A stretch of DNA of 60,000 nt from NCBI RefSeq assembly GCF_964355755.1, contig NC_092675.1, forward strand, positions 24,718,412 to 24,778,411, written 5' to 3'. The stretch comes from Antedon mediterranea (lineage: Eukaryota > Echinodermata > Crinoidea > Comatulida > Antedonidae). The notes beneath the pieces are model-generated. The model saw only the letters and a list, made by a program, of their open reading frames with translations, made no database searches and had not been told where the DNA came from. The position numbers were made by a program, and so were the translations under genes. Numbering within the stretch: position 1 is the first letter of the stretch; the number at the start of each line of letters is the position of its first letter. Positions 38,606 through 60,000 of this stretch are shown piece after piece.

Positions 38606-41600
38606 ATAAAATAGTTAGAGCTTTGTCTGCTGTTTACATAAATAATATAGATTCACAGCATGGCGTTAATTATAATATGTTTGTCAATATTCAATTTCCC
38701 ATAATGTAATTTACATTATTAAGGGACTGTCTTCTAGACTTCGTAATGATAATCATCATAATCGTGTTTTGTAACATGCTACTTAATATTATGCTTCTTT
38801 TGATTTAGCAATTAGATTGAAAAGGTGTGATGAGTAATTCATATTTTTTAATATGTATATGATTTTCTTACAACATGCTTCTTCGCTTACGCGGTGTAGC
38901 AAAAAAACCCAGATATCAATTGCATGTAGGACAACGCTCCCGGTGATTTAGTTTCGTTTAGTTTAGTGAGTTGTGAGAAGTATTTTTGTTGTTCAAAACA
39001 TTATCTATTAGTCAGTCATCTTCTTCCTACTAACAATTTACTGTCATAGATATGTTCTTTAATTAGCTTACGTTGTCATATAATAGTGTACTGTATACGT
39101 ATGTAGAAATTCACCGAATTATTATTAGTGTCTCTAAAAATACAAAGCCATCGGGATTGAAATTAAATCACGACAATGTATTTGGAGAAATCACAATCCG
39201 TAAACAATAACCCACAATCCGTGTCAAACTCATTACCATTTTTTTTACTGTACAGGAGAGGGCGTAGTTACACAAACAGAAGTGGTTTTGGGAAGAGAAC
39301 TTGTAGTTTCATATAATTTAAACAAGGAGTTATCCGCCAAGGTGTGGATTACTAAAAATGTATGTTTATTAAAAGAATGACTTTATATCCGAGTCAGAAA
39401 TATAGTGATACACGATAAGAAAACAGTACAAGATTTATATTCTATTGTACAGAATATCAAGAATAGTATAATTGTTAGGCTTTAAGAGGTTGATTCGGTA
39501 GTTTAAATATTGTAAGTTTGCAATTGTATGATAAATATGTTTATATCTGAAAATGGTATTGTCAGCAGGATTGCCGTGTACAGAAACAACACATGTCTTG
39601 CAAACGAGTGTAAGTCAAATTAATTATGGGAGCATCATCATTTAGGTCATCCATTACCGTACCAAACATTATAATATGGCTATAGTATGTTGGTTGAAAA
39701 CGTTTCGTATATTATGTTTTACAGTTTCATTTAGTCAGTCAGTATAATAATTATATTGTCTTTGTTGAATATGCCATTTTAATTTCACATAACAGTTATT
39801 TACTTTGACCAAAATTTGGATGAAAAAAAACTGTAATTTAAAGCAAAAATAATAAAATTGACTGGCTGTCAGTGTGTTTTTGGCATTTGTTAATTTTTTT
39901 CTAAAGAAGTGAATATCTTTATTAAAACAGTGAAATAACCTATTCAACGTCATTTTTTGTTATCAATCTTCATTGTTCATGTTTTTTGGGGAAAATACAT
40001 CTTTAAATCAATCTCTACATGTTATGTACCCTTTGAATAGCCCGTACAAATGAAGGTTATTATGTCTTCTCAGTAGATAAAGTTACTCAAAATCCGTTTC
40101 TGCAATAACCATAACTAAGTCTCAACATGTCACCATTTCATCATTGTAATGGTAATTACATTCCATTAGCAGATTAGAATCATCACACATCTTCAGTTTT
40201 CTTTTCAGATATTACGATCTTAATTACACTGTTTGATACTAGACTAATAACCTTAATCTTTATTGCAACATGTATCTTATTCGATGACGATTATATTCAT
40301 TGTATAGTTAGTTAAAGGTACAATTAATCTCTCTAATCATGTAGGTTCTATCTGCATGGCATAGATAAACAATCCAACATCATTATGAATACTATATTTA
40401 ACTAAACGTATTCTGTATGGTTTAAATGCGATTTATCCATGAACTGATTTGTAATTCCTGAATCATTTCAGGCAAAAACAGCAGTATAAGAGTTTTTACG
40501 ATTTCCTAATAAATATTCTCAATACAAAATAAAACAAATAACTTAAATCCTGTTGAATAATACTTTAAATTCTATAAACATACAATTGCAGTTTTGAATG
40601 CACTGAAGACTTACTTCAGTAATAAAATGTAATCTCCTACATTAAATGATGCATATTTTACTTGAAATAAAGTTTTATTCAAGACAAAGATAAAAATTAA
40701 CAAATAAAATAATAAAGGAAAAACGATTGTAATTAGCTACCAGAAAATCATAAACCACTGTCGCCAAAATAGGTAGAAAAAAAGTAGAAAAACAAATAGT
40801 AATACGTACTTAAAATGTTTGTATTAAATCTGGTATTTCAGAGAGTATAACCATTTCTGATTGCCAAATGTGGTTGTTGTATGATGCCTAAAAAGTAAGA
40901 AAAGAATGTTGCGTGTTAATATTCTTACGAAATTCTTTATCTAAAAAACCTTTTCCGAATTGAAATAGCACTTTGTAGGCAGTAAAAAAGAAACTTAGGT
41001 CATCAAAGTAAAAGTGGGCAGTTGGAACGCATTCTATATTTCTAACAACACAATGTCATAAAGCATTGGACTATAAGTAACGACGAATTATACAGAAATA
41101 ATAAATATACCTGACAACCTGCGATACCGCTGATTGCAAGCAAAAGAAATTTGCCTGTTATGTCAAATGCATTTGTGTTCGTATTGAAGACGTTTGAGTC
41201 ACATTTTCCCCTTGAGAATGATGGTAATGTAGAAGAGATTATAATATAAGCAGACAGTAAATCAACGATCAAAAACAATTCCAACACAGAATACTTCTGT
41301 TTACGTGATCTGAAGATGAACGATTTCTTTCTTTAGATTTTGGACAACGTTATAATAACATACTGTTACAAAACCAATAGATACACTTATTATCTGCAAA
41401 TACCATGATTATCATCAGGATGATCATATAAAGACACTTCACTCTCATTTATGGAGTTTGTTTTATCCAATAGGTCTAGTACTTAAATAATGATAATACA
41501 AAGAGCTTTAAAATCACTCCAACGTGTGCTATAAGGTATATTCTGTCCTCATGGTAATACTTGAATGCCATATTATTTGAATAAAAACGCAGATTAATGG

Positions 41601-42796
41601 CACACAATATTGGCTTCATGTATTACACATTCTAGGAAATAATGATAGAAGAGAAGCAAACATTTAAACGTCTTTAGTTTTATTGACTTTTCTAGTTGTG
41701 TTTTAACATGGCTGTCATGAAATCAACTTCACAGTATATGAAACAAAGACAACATATAGGTTTACCAAAACTAAATGTCAATGCAATAAAATAATATAAT
41801 GTATGAGAACACGAAGAACACATATACTTTCGCTAGAATGAATAGAATGACGTCTTCACAATATTAACATTAACGAGATTGTATGAGGTTGAGTGTTATT
41901 CAATTGGTGCGAACATAGTCGTCTGGTGATTTGTCTTCTTTCGCACCGTTGGGCAGCAAATGAAATACCACCAACGGCGCTGTTTTAAAGCTGTATTTTC
42001 AAAAAATAGTTAATACAGAATTGTTACTGCGTAAACTGATTACTAGTATTATAGTGCACCTAATATGAAGTACACGTTTTAAATAAACACTGTACGGGAA
42101 TTACAGTCATGTTGTAACTTATAAAGAGTTAATACATGTCAAGTGATTAAAACAGCCAATTGAACTATACAGATATCCTGCAGATATTCTTGTAGCGTCA
42201 TTCTAGCTTGTTTGTTTGCTTCCCTTTTGCTTATTCTAAAACATGTTAAGTGAGCGTTGACAAGTAAAATTACTGATGAAATGTGAGATGAACTGTTCTT
42301 TCCAATTATAGGGTTGCGAATTTTGTAGGATTTAGGAGTAACTTCATATCCCTGGTTTCATAAACCAATGGACTCCAAGCAAAATTTACGATCAAAAACG
42401 TTTTTGTTTATCAGTCAATGCTAGATGTTTATAAATATAACGACAGGTTTTTCTTTATTAAATCATTGAATTGCGTGAATCCTCCTTATAAGTTCTTTGA
42501 CGTTGTTGTATACACTTGTCGTTAGTAGGCCCATAGTTTACGACTAAAAGCTACAGAATGATATTACTTGTATCTCCAGTGTTATTGATAGTTTGATTGA
42601 AATTGCACAGTTCAATCAATCATTTTTCGAAACGGGCAAGATTACCATATTATTTTGTCATGTAAAATGTATTTGTAGAGTGTGTATTTTTTATAAACTG
42701 TACGTTGGTTTAGAACATACGTTGTTTATCAGTTGAATAATCTTATAGTATATCTTATGTATTGGGCATAAATTTACATTACAACATAACATTTCC
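38606..42796. other. Gene-free sequence
   Basis: Four kilobases with no recognised gene, RNA or repeat family. Hydrophobic short frames (39,735-39,953; 41,042-41,287, both minus) have no start context or family match. Confidence 0.45.
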
Positions 42797-42983
42797 CGTT
42801 ATTTTTCATCAACGAAGTTATAGTAGCATTGAAATAACAATCTTGAAAAACTATAATTATACTCTTGAAATGTATTTTCTATTGGTTGACGTCCTCTATC
42901 AGAATGTTTATTCTTCAGACGTCATTCGTTCTCATTTACATTAATAGCCGTTGATTTTTCATCAACGAAGTTATAGTAGCATT
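42797..42983. repeat. Direct repeat, left copy, with 30-bp flanking duplication
   Basis: 42,843-42,952 is about 110 bases (TTGAAAAACTATAATTATAC to TTAATAGCCGTT) repeated at 44,398-44,509. A 30-base phrase ATTTTTCATCAACGAAGTTA... occurs on both sides, at 42,801-42,830 and 42,954-42,983. Confidence 0.88.
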
Positions 42984-43297
42984 AAAAAGAACATAAATAA
43001 TAAAATAATAATAAATAATATAAAAGATTATAAATTTAATAATATCCTCAATAATAGCCTAATAAAATGTCTTTAAACAATAAGATATTAATAATGTTGA
43101 TAATAATAATAATAAATAAATATACTTATATAGGCCTATAACTCCATCAAAAGTTAAGTGTTGTACTTTTTCACTATTGTATAATTCATTTCCTTTTCTT
43201 TTTCTTTAAACTTATGAACGCACCGTCATAAAACGTGTGCCGCTGTTCTAAAAGCGTCTGTTCAATAAAGTTATATATATTATTATTGAAATAATAG

Positions 43298-44396
43298 GGT
43301 CAGTCTAATTACCGAAAACAACCGAAAATAACCGAAAACAACCGAAAACAACCATAAACAACCGAAAACAACCGTAAACAACCGAAAACAAACCGAAAAC
43401 AAACCGAAAACAAAATTTAAAAAATCTAAATACCGAAAACAAATTTTGTATAATATTTTTTTTAATGTCGCCCTCTATTGATGGGTGTTTCTAAAGCTAA
43501 GACCATACACAGAGGCGCAAAAATCATGGAAGACCCTACGAAATGGTAGTGTGCACAAAATACAACTAAAAATCGTACAAATTCAATGAAATACACCGTA
43601 GACTACATTTACTTACAAAATCTATAAACACATTTCGTTTTTAGTCTTTTCAAAAACAAAGCATGATTTTACCTAACTTTGCGTTTTCGTCCCCGGTTTC
43701 GTCACTTAAGTGAATACTGAAGCGATTAAGGATAGTATACTTTATAGTCCCTAGTATCTTTGTATAATTTATCTTTGAAAATCTATAATTAAATTGATCA
43801 TGATTAACCATAGTCAATTTACTTTCTATACTATGGATTAACATATTCATAATTATTGTCAAGTCAAGTCAAGTCAAGTATCATTTATTATCATTTGTTT
43901 TAGGAAAAACATAGAAATTCTGTTTGCTCTGTTGGCGGAGCACAATATCCAACGGACACAACACGAACTCAAAAACAAGGAGTAATGCGCTGGTTTCTGG
44001 ATCAAAAATCGAAAGACTAAAATTAAAATATTTTTATAGATTCTGTAAGTAAATGCGATGTTATCAATTGATTGATTGTACGATTTTTAGTTGTATTTTG
44101 TGCACACTGTCATCGTAGGGTCTTCCTTGGCTTTTGCGCGCGCGGTTTTTTGTCTCTGTTATGGTCTTAGATTTAGAAACACCCATCAATAGAGGGCGAC
44201 ATTAAAAAAATATTATACAAATTTGTTTTCGGTATTTAGATTATTTTATGTTGTTTTAGGTTTGTTTTCGGTTCGTTTTCGGTTGTTTATGGTTGTTTTT
44301 GGTTGTTTATGGTTGTTTTCGGTTGTTTGTGGTTGTTTTCGGTTGTTTATGGTTGTTTTCGGTTATTTTCGGTTGTTTTCGGTAATTAGACTGACC
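43298..44396. mobile_element. Foldback transposable element, 1.1 kb
   Basis: Long terminal inverted repeats, 43,298 to about 43,630 and about 44,035 to 44,396, begin GGTCAGTCTAATTACC at both ends. Each arm starts with a tandem array of a 10-base unit (ACCGAAAACA and variants), then unique sequence: AATGTCGCCCTCTATTGATG, GTGCACAAAATACAACTAAA and TTACTTACA.AATCTATA. The middle carries a retroposon tail. No transposase is visible. Inverted repeats with internal short tandem arrays resemble the architecture of Drosophila FB elements; no sequence link is claimed. No clear target duplication was found. Confidence 0.88.
43858..43975 (-). mobile_element. LINE 3' end nested in the foldback centre
   Basis: On the minus strand, GCCAACAGAGCAAACAGAAT, TTTCTATGTTTTTCC and AACAAATGATAATAAATGAT run into a CTTGA repeat tail (43,876-43,858). 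This is the ordinary 3' end layout of CR1/L2-like LINEs. Confidence 0.6.
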
Positions 44397-44397
44397 G

Positions 44398-44509
44398 TTG
44401 AAAAGCTATAATTATAATCTTGAAATGTATTTTCTATTGGTTGACGCCCTCTATCAGAATGTTTATTCTTCAGACGTCATTCGTTCTCATTTACATATTA
44501 ATAGCCGTT
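44398..44509. repeat. Direct repeat, right copy
   Basis: It is about 95 percent identical by eye to 42,843-42,952 and abuts the right end of the foldback element. Only the part after TTGAAAA is present, so the foldback element may have inserted at the start of this copy. Confidence 0.85.
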
Positions 44510-45619
44510 CGATTTGTCTTTTAAAACTGAAAATCGACTGTTGAGCCTTTCTATATAATTAATTACTTAAAATTGAATACCTATATGCCTACACATGAGT
44601 CAAGAAGTAAATTCGAAAACTGCCTTCTCAGCAAAGTATTTCTGCTTACTTGCTTAAATAAAAAATTAAATTCTAATAATTATAATTCAGTTGTTTGTTT
44701 ATTTATACATCTTTTTTTTTTAAAGAGAGGCCTGTAAAATATTATATATGTAGAGCATGTTTCAATGTTAACTTGTATCCAGATGCATGCAATTAAAGGA
44801 ATTTGAACGTCCACGAATGTTTAGGTATTTCGTGTGTTCACAAAAAGTGAATTAAAAACAGATGTGCGAAGAAGGGGAAAAAACTCACATTTCTCTAATA
44901 ACTGAAGTAAATCAATAATAAGGAAAACTGTTAAATAATAATAACTAATTAGGCCTATTTACATTTGGTTTTTTAACAGACTATTAACTCTCGATGGACG
45001 CAAACGAACGAATTTTTATAAATTCAATGAACAGTTATGGATTTAAAATTACAGTAAGCAAATTGCTGAGAGGTAGGTAAGTATCATTTCTTATATTTAC
45101 TAATATTATATCTATACTTAACTTACAATGAAACAGAAATCGTAAGTGAGAGAAACGTTGACATGCGAACCTATTTAATATCACTACTTGAACGGTTTGT
45201 GGTGACCAAATTCAATCCAAATTTTTAAATTTCATTTTATTTCATTTATTTCGTCTCACATATAACAAAAAATATAACGAACTAAATCAAACTATCAAGT
45301 GGATACCACAGCATATAAAAAAACTAAATTATCATTATCTGCAGTTCTTTTACGTTTGGTATAAAAAAAATGTAGTCAATGGGCCGCTTGGAATACATAT
45401 ATATTCTTGTCTAATTAGGGACTAAAATACTATTGATCTATGATAAAAAAAAAGTATCTCTATTTACCTAATAGGGTAGATTTTGTGGAAAGTCTGTAAT
45501 TCAATATTTTGTTGTCTACTCTTCTAATAATATTCCATTAAATTACAATTCTTTGAAATTGATAATTTCAGTTTGCATGTATGAAAAATCAACTTAAGAC
45601 GTGACGCTATACACCCAAG
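44510..45619. other. Upstream region of SYT15
   Basis: No separate gene. A retroposon-like 3' tail (ATTTCATTTTATTTCATTTA at 45,231-45,250) may be present. The promoter and transcription start of SYT15 should be near the 3' end of this stretch, but no TATA or CpG signal is convincing. Confidence 0.4.
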
Positions 45620-54870
<9,251 letters not shown>

Positions 54871-55006
54871 TATGCGCCTGGACGATCGAGTTCAACCAAA
54901 GTTGTGTCGTATTGTATGTAGCAAGCGTCTTCGTATAACCATTTTAGCCTCATTGAGTGTCAGAAATTTAATATACTCGACAGTGCACCAAAAGAAAACA
55001 TTAATA

Positions 55007-55211
55007 TACAGAGCACAGTAACAGCCACTAACATGTGCCGCTAAAGTACGTTACATAAACCTTAAGACCCATTTATAGAGCACAGTAACAGCCACTAACA
55101 TGTGCCGCTAAAGTACGTTCCATAAACCTTAAGACCCATTTATACAGAGCACAGTAACAGCCACTAACATGTGCCGCTAAAGTACGTTCCATAAACCTTA
55201 AGACCCATTTA
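55007..55211. repeat. Tandem repeat, about 3 x 67-69 bp
   Basis: Three nearly identical units begin at 55,011, 55,078 and 55,147 (GAGCACAGTAACAGCCACTA to CTTAAGACCCATTTA). They lie 140 bases after the SYT15 stop, so probably in its 3' UTR. Units 2 and 3 share GTTCCAT where unit 1 has GTTACAT. Confidence 0.93.
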
Positions 55212-58200
55212 CACTAGGAAGATAACATACATAATTATTTCATACTTAAAACGAAATAAAAAGAAATCTAACATGTTTTCGTCTCATAGGATAACCATCA
55301 ATGCTTCCTTTGATGAAAATGATATTTTCACACGTCCAATCATGATTGATAAAAGCAATAATATCGTGACAACAATACAACGATTTTATTGTTTTTACAA
55401 AATTATGTAATTTGATTGGGTTTAAAACAAAGACAGCATAAATGATTATCCTATAGTCCTAAAAGGAAAACATTTCTAATTTCTTTTGTTCGAAATGTAA
55501 GAAATATGCATGCTTATCTATGTATCGCCGATCGTTATCGTCCAAGTGTAAATGGGCCTTTACAGTATCCAACAGTACCTTCGGTAATTTATGAGTATTT
55601 CTGTTGCGTCGTACGCTGAAGTAGATTTGAGTCGATTTAAAATCTAAAACTAAAACATAATATATGTACGTGTCTTGTAGTTTTATAGGATTTCAAGCAA
55701 CGTATTTATGGCTTCGTGCAATTTCAGTAGGTTTCAGAACCCGTCTGTTCCGTTGATGTACATAGCGCACTAAATATCGCTTTTTTTTCAACATGTCAAA
55801 TTACTTCTATACCTGTGTCATTACAGAGCCTCTAGACACATGATATAAATGTATTGGTGCGTGCACTGGTTCAAGATTGTATTTACATCTATGCTGTATA
55901 AAATGTACGGTAATACATTGTGACAATGAAATGATGATGAAGTTCACTAAAATGGTAATTTTAGTGAACTTTGTACAAATTGTATAATTTTAAAGGGCAG
56001 AAATAATATATTTATGGTGTGGTGGAGAATATTAAACACTAAATACCAAAATATGTTGAAGTTTAGGCCCGTTAAATGTTACAATCTGATGTGTTAGAAT
56101 GAAATAGATGAACAATTGAAAAATGATGAAATGAAAGTAAACTGGTTGGTACTTCATTGAATGACCATTATGCCATAGTTACAAATAATCTATCATTGTA
56201 TATTACAGTTCTGTACTTCCAAATGATGTACCGTAATAGTTTAGTTTGTATGTATGTGGATAGTTTAGGAAAATTCTAGTTTAACCAAAGTAAAGTTAGG
56301 CCTGTATACATGATATATTATATTTTCATTGTCTGATGAACATTGTTGGCATTGTATCAGTGTGAATATATAAACAAATGATGTGCTACTTTATTTTTCT
56401 TCTTTGTATTTTATGTATATAGTATTTTATCAAATTCATGGAATTGGAAACCTATTTTTATACATAGGCCTACTTAAATTAATATACTTACCAGACAAAG
56501 TCACTTATCGGTTGTAAGTAAGTAAAAAGATAAAACTAGACCGTCGAGGACTAAAGCGTGGGAGCGGCTAAGACAATACGAAGGTAGCAATTATTGGTTA
56601 GTTACAACTACAGGCTATAATAGTTAATTAAGAATTAGTCATTCCTAATTCTGTTGAACAGAATTATTTTACTCCCAATAAGAGTTTAGTGAAAAATCAA
56701 AATAATAATTCACAATACAAAAATGTTTCCCATTGAATATCAATGTTATTTTATTTTTCATTGGGATCATGGACAATTAAATGTGATGTAATATTTAGTT
56801 GTACCATTCATGCATGAATATGTATTACAAATATCACAGATGTATGTCAATTATGTCATAATGGTAACACGTTAAGATCTGCAAAATATATAAATGTATA
56901 TTGTTAGTATGAAAAACATAATTTATAGGCATAGTGTACAGTAAATAAATATAATAATATTATAATTTTATTATCATCGTAAATATACTATACGTAGATC
57001 GCAGTTAGAAAAGAGTAATCTGAATACAACAAAACGAACAAATATTTAAAATGAAATAAAATATGCTAATGTATTAATGAAACCTTATAATGAGTTACTT
57101 ATAACAGCGTATCATAGACTAGGCTCAAACCAGCGATAGGCCACGAACTACAAAAGTGTGACTGTGTCAGATAAATGTATAGGATATACTATCAAATATT
57201 TCTTTGGTATAAAATACGTATACAATTATAGCAGCATCATATTTGGTAAAAAGTATGACAAAATCAGACATTCTATATTGAAGTGACTGAAAAAAAAATA
57301 AAGATTAATATTACATTTTACAATTGGACTTGTTTTATTTGTTCCAATCATATAAAATTGTGTCCATGTTCCAATGGAGCCATAAACCATAATCAATTCA
57401 CAGTAGGTAGAGGTGCTTCAGGTGATTATATTTTTCAAAAAATATTTTGGGAAATATTTCAATGGATTTTTGTCTAGGCCTTGAAACAACCAATGCAGGG
57501 GTAACTGTGCAAGCTCTGCTAGAGCCATGAGCCACAAACAGAGCTATTTTTAATCAATGTTGTGGTCAACTATCTCTCCTCTAATTCTGCCTTGATTAGT
57601 GTTGAGAAAGAGTTGCCTTTCAAATCGATTGATCAGTCACAATTGTCTCCAAAATATCGATTTCCATGTTAAGGTTAGAACCTACCCTCTACATTCTTTT
57701 GTATCAAAAACATTAAAGGGGATTGTGAGAGTCAAGGTGTGTGCAAGTTAACAATACACTGTAGTTTTAAGGAATCATGATTGTTTCCTGGGGAAAGTCT
57801 TTCATGTTGCAGCCAAATTTTTCGGATTGATTGCTATTTGAAGAATATAGCCCTATCTTTTCCAATATGTGTGACTTGATCATGGAAAATTTCCACATCA
57901 TCATTCATTTTTTTAAACTGAAACAAGTGTACTTAGTTATAATTGCTTTTGTTTGCAATTGTGTATCTTAGTATGAAGAACTTTTCCACTTCTACAAATA
58001 CTTGATCCTTTTGGTGATTAAGGATTAAAAATTGAAGATGAAAAAATTAATTACAATTTTACTGTGACTTCAAAGTTTGTTTTTGTCAATCAATATCATT
58101 ATACTTTGTACAATTATTACTTGTTGAATAATTCAAAGTCGGTAATCTAAGGTCTACCCTTGGAGTCACTGCTCGCAACTTAAGCACTAGATAACTCAGT

Positions 58201-58501
58201 AGGCCTAGGTATAAAAACTGCACAGCTATACATGAGGAAATGACGAAGGTCGACCACAGATCAGTAAGCCCGTTAACGATCAAAGAATGTTAACAGGAAA
58301 AATGTATTTTAATGTATAAGAAGTTAGGAAAAACATTTTTACATAAACTCAGCTGAAGTAACACTTCAATGTTTACTGGCATCCAAAATGTACCACATGT
58401 GAAAACATACAAACTACGGTAATTCAAATAAATGAAATAATAAAATATTGTTCAAAACAAACATGGTTTTAGTCTAACTAAAACCTTCCAATAAATGCTG
58501 T
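55212..58501. other. SYT15 3' flank; no further gene recognised
   Basis: The sequence is non-coding. An AATAAA near 55,254 is one possible SYT15 polyadenylation signal, and others follow. Sequence from 57,470 to 57,850 is less AT-rich and could belong to the 3' UTR of the minus-strand gene to the right, but this is a guess. The frames at 57,283-57,477 and 58,086-58,283 have no domain. Confidence 0.45.
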
Positions 58502-59062
58502 TCAATCATCATATTCATACATATAAGGGCATTGAGTGTCACAGTATAACCAATTCCTTATAAATTGATCTTTTGTACTTGGTGTCGGACTTTCTAACAT
58601 TTCCAAGAAATGGGATGATGTTTCCTGCATATCTGTATCTGGATTTTCGACATGTATATTATCTGCTTTTGAGGATGTATCAGGCTGTATTTCTTTATTG
58701 GATGTGAAATTTTCTAAACAAATCGCTGATTCAGCCTTACTGTCAATATTTTCATTCTTCTTGGAATATAATTTACAAGGATTAGCATTTAGTTCGGGCA
58801 AATTTGAAATTTGATTTTGTTTAATCTTAGTCTCGGATAGCTTATTTAACACGTTCCTGTTACGATGAGTATGTCTCATAAGATTATCATGTGATTTCAA
58901 ATTCCATGGTGACTTTGCATTTGAAATGTTATAGTTTCTATGTATCGTTTTAATTTCAGGCAGTCTATTCAGTTTTCCCTTTTCTAAAGTATGTAAGTTA
59001 AGGCCTCCTCTCTTGACAATATCATGTTCCTGTAATGATTGAAGTGCCATTGTATAAGTCTG
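58502..59062 (-). CDS. Uncharacterised protein, probably last exon of a gene
   Basis: An open frame of 182 residues runs from ATG at 59,050 to a stop at 58,502. The frame stays open upstream to 59,062, where TTTTATAG forms a good 3' splice site, so this may be a terminal exon beginning QTYTMALQSLQEHD rather than a complete gene. The protein is hydrophilic and shows no signal peptide, membrane segment or coiled coil. It has a basic, Asn-rich first half (RLPEIKTIHRNYN, RHTHRNRN), an acidic, Ser/Thr-rich second half and a distinctive end, FIRNWLYCDTQCPYMYEYDD. Codon use and lack of low complexity set it apart from chance frames here. I do not recognise the family. Confidence 0.6.
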   Translation of the reverse strand, partial: QTYTMALQSLQEHDIVKRGGLNLHTLEKGKLNRLPEIKTIHRNYNISNAKSPWNLKSHDNLMRHTHRNRNVLNKLSETKIKQNQISNLPELNANPCKLYSKKNENIDSKAESAICLENFTSNKEIQPDTSSKADNIHVENPDTDMQETSSHFLEMLESPTPSTKDQFIRNWLYCDTQCPYMYEYDD

Positions 59063-59324
59063 CTATAAAATAACGTACTTTTATGAAACTTGTCAATCAC
59101 AAAGTTTGGCTGCCAAAATTCAGAAAATAATTTCAGCTCCATAGTAATAAAGCAGATCGATTGGTAGTATTGGTCCTGTAGTACTCTTCATATTTTATTC
59201 GCAGATTGAAAGTGGATTCAATTGACCTACCATAAAGATGAATTTACATGGTATTATTAAATACATTATATTATTAAAACAATAATAAAAAAGATAAAAG
59301 TCTATCATATCATCAAAATATAAA

Positions 59325-59386
<62 letters not shown>

Positions 59387-60000
59387 TTAATAGGCCTAAT
59401 CCTTCTGATCCTTTGTCTGCTTTTCAATTATATTATAAATACAGCACTAAACCCAAGTGCCCGAAAAACAATTAATCAAGTATATTTCAAAAGATAACTT
59501 ACAAAAAAAAAGAGTTTTCTAATTGCCATGCTGTCTGTATTAATTAGTGCCCATCACTGGTATCCTCTGTATCTTTTTGTTGAGTACATCAAACAATGAG
59601 TTGTTATAGAGATAATAGAAAATGGATCAATTCATTTATTGATGAGGGTGCATTCCGATCATGGTAGATCATATGCATGGTCAGAGTACTCAATACAATG
59701 AAATAATGATTACTGTAGTATCAATATTTTCTTTTTCATTCACCTATTTCTCAAATGAAGGCTAATCACATTGTAGATCCATGGTTCGATATGTGTATGT
59801 CAGGCTGTTGGAAGTTTCAGTTTTGTGTAGTTCGAGAGAATGTTATTTACAGCCATTTATTCGATATCACATAGTAAAAATGCATGATTCCAATAAACAA
59901 ATTCACTAATGAATGTTAGACTATAGTAGAAACTGAAACCTATTTTTCACTAGTGGTGTGCTGGTGTATGTACTTTCAACATCAGCATCAGGAAAATGCA
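59063..60000. other. Right edge, no further exon recognised
   Basis: A (TA)n microsatellite occupies 59,326-59,382. If the minus-strand gene has upstream exons they are not evident here and may lie beyond the window. Confidence 0.5.

Noticed and set aside
44223-44411. Phe/Val-rich plus-strand frame
   Set aside because: Translation of the tandem TTTTCGGTTG units in the foldback arm.

Overview
The window is animal genomic DNA. It is strongly AT-rich (about two thirds by eye), with short exons, GT-AG introns and many decayed retroelements. Coding content points to a deuterostome-like invertebrate: a TMA16 orthologue and a synaptotagmin-15 orthologue are readable exon by exon, and retroelements include Penelope-like and 5S rRNA-headed SINE types. 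The high density of the palindrome TAGGCCTA and the low GC would suit an echinoderm (perhaps a crinoid), but the species is a guess.

Layout. 1-410: wreck of a Ty3/Gypsy retrotransposon on the minus strand. 858-1290: SINE with a 5S rRNA-derived head. 1619-6184 (+): TMA16, four coding exons; the exon carrying the initiator ATG is not identified. 6.3-45.6 kb: about 39 kb with no recognisable host gene. It is filled with LINE fragments, MITE-like hairpins, minisatellites, tRNA-like sequences, a second copy of the SINE body, and a 5'-truncated Penelope-like element (32.37-33.48 kb, minus). That element keeps an intact GIY-YIG reading frame and a fully base-paired hammerhead ribozyme. At 43.3-44.4 kb is a 1.1 kb foldback element whose long arms carry a short tandem repeat. 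45,620-54,870 (+): synaptotagmin-15, eight coding exons that join in frame to 493 residues, with a decayed LINE inside intron 6. 54.9-58.5 kb: non-coding, with a 67-69 bp tandem repeat. 58,502-59,062 (-): an unrecognised protein-coding exon, probably the last exon of a gene entering from the right edge.

The genes show no functional link. TMA16 acts in ribosome biogenesis, SYT15 is a membrane-anchored C2 protein, and the third product is unknown. The most unusual content is in the mobile and repeat fraction: the ribozyme-bearing Penelope element, a second dispersed family with a hammerhead-like core, the foldback element, a 15-unit minisatellite grown inside one of two LINE tails, and about 25 copies of an 8-bp palindrome where less than one is expected by chance.
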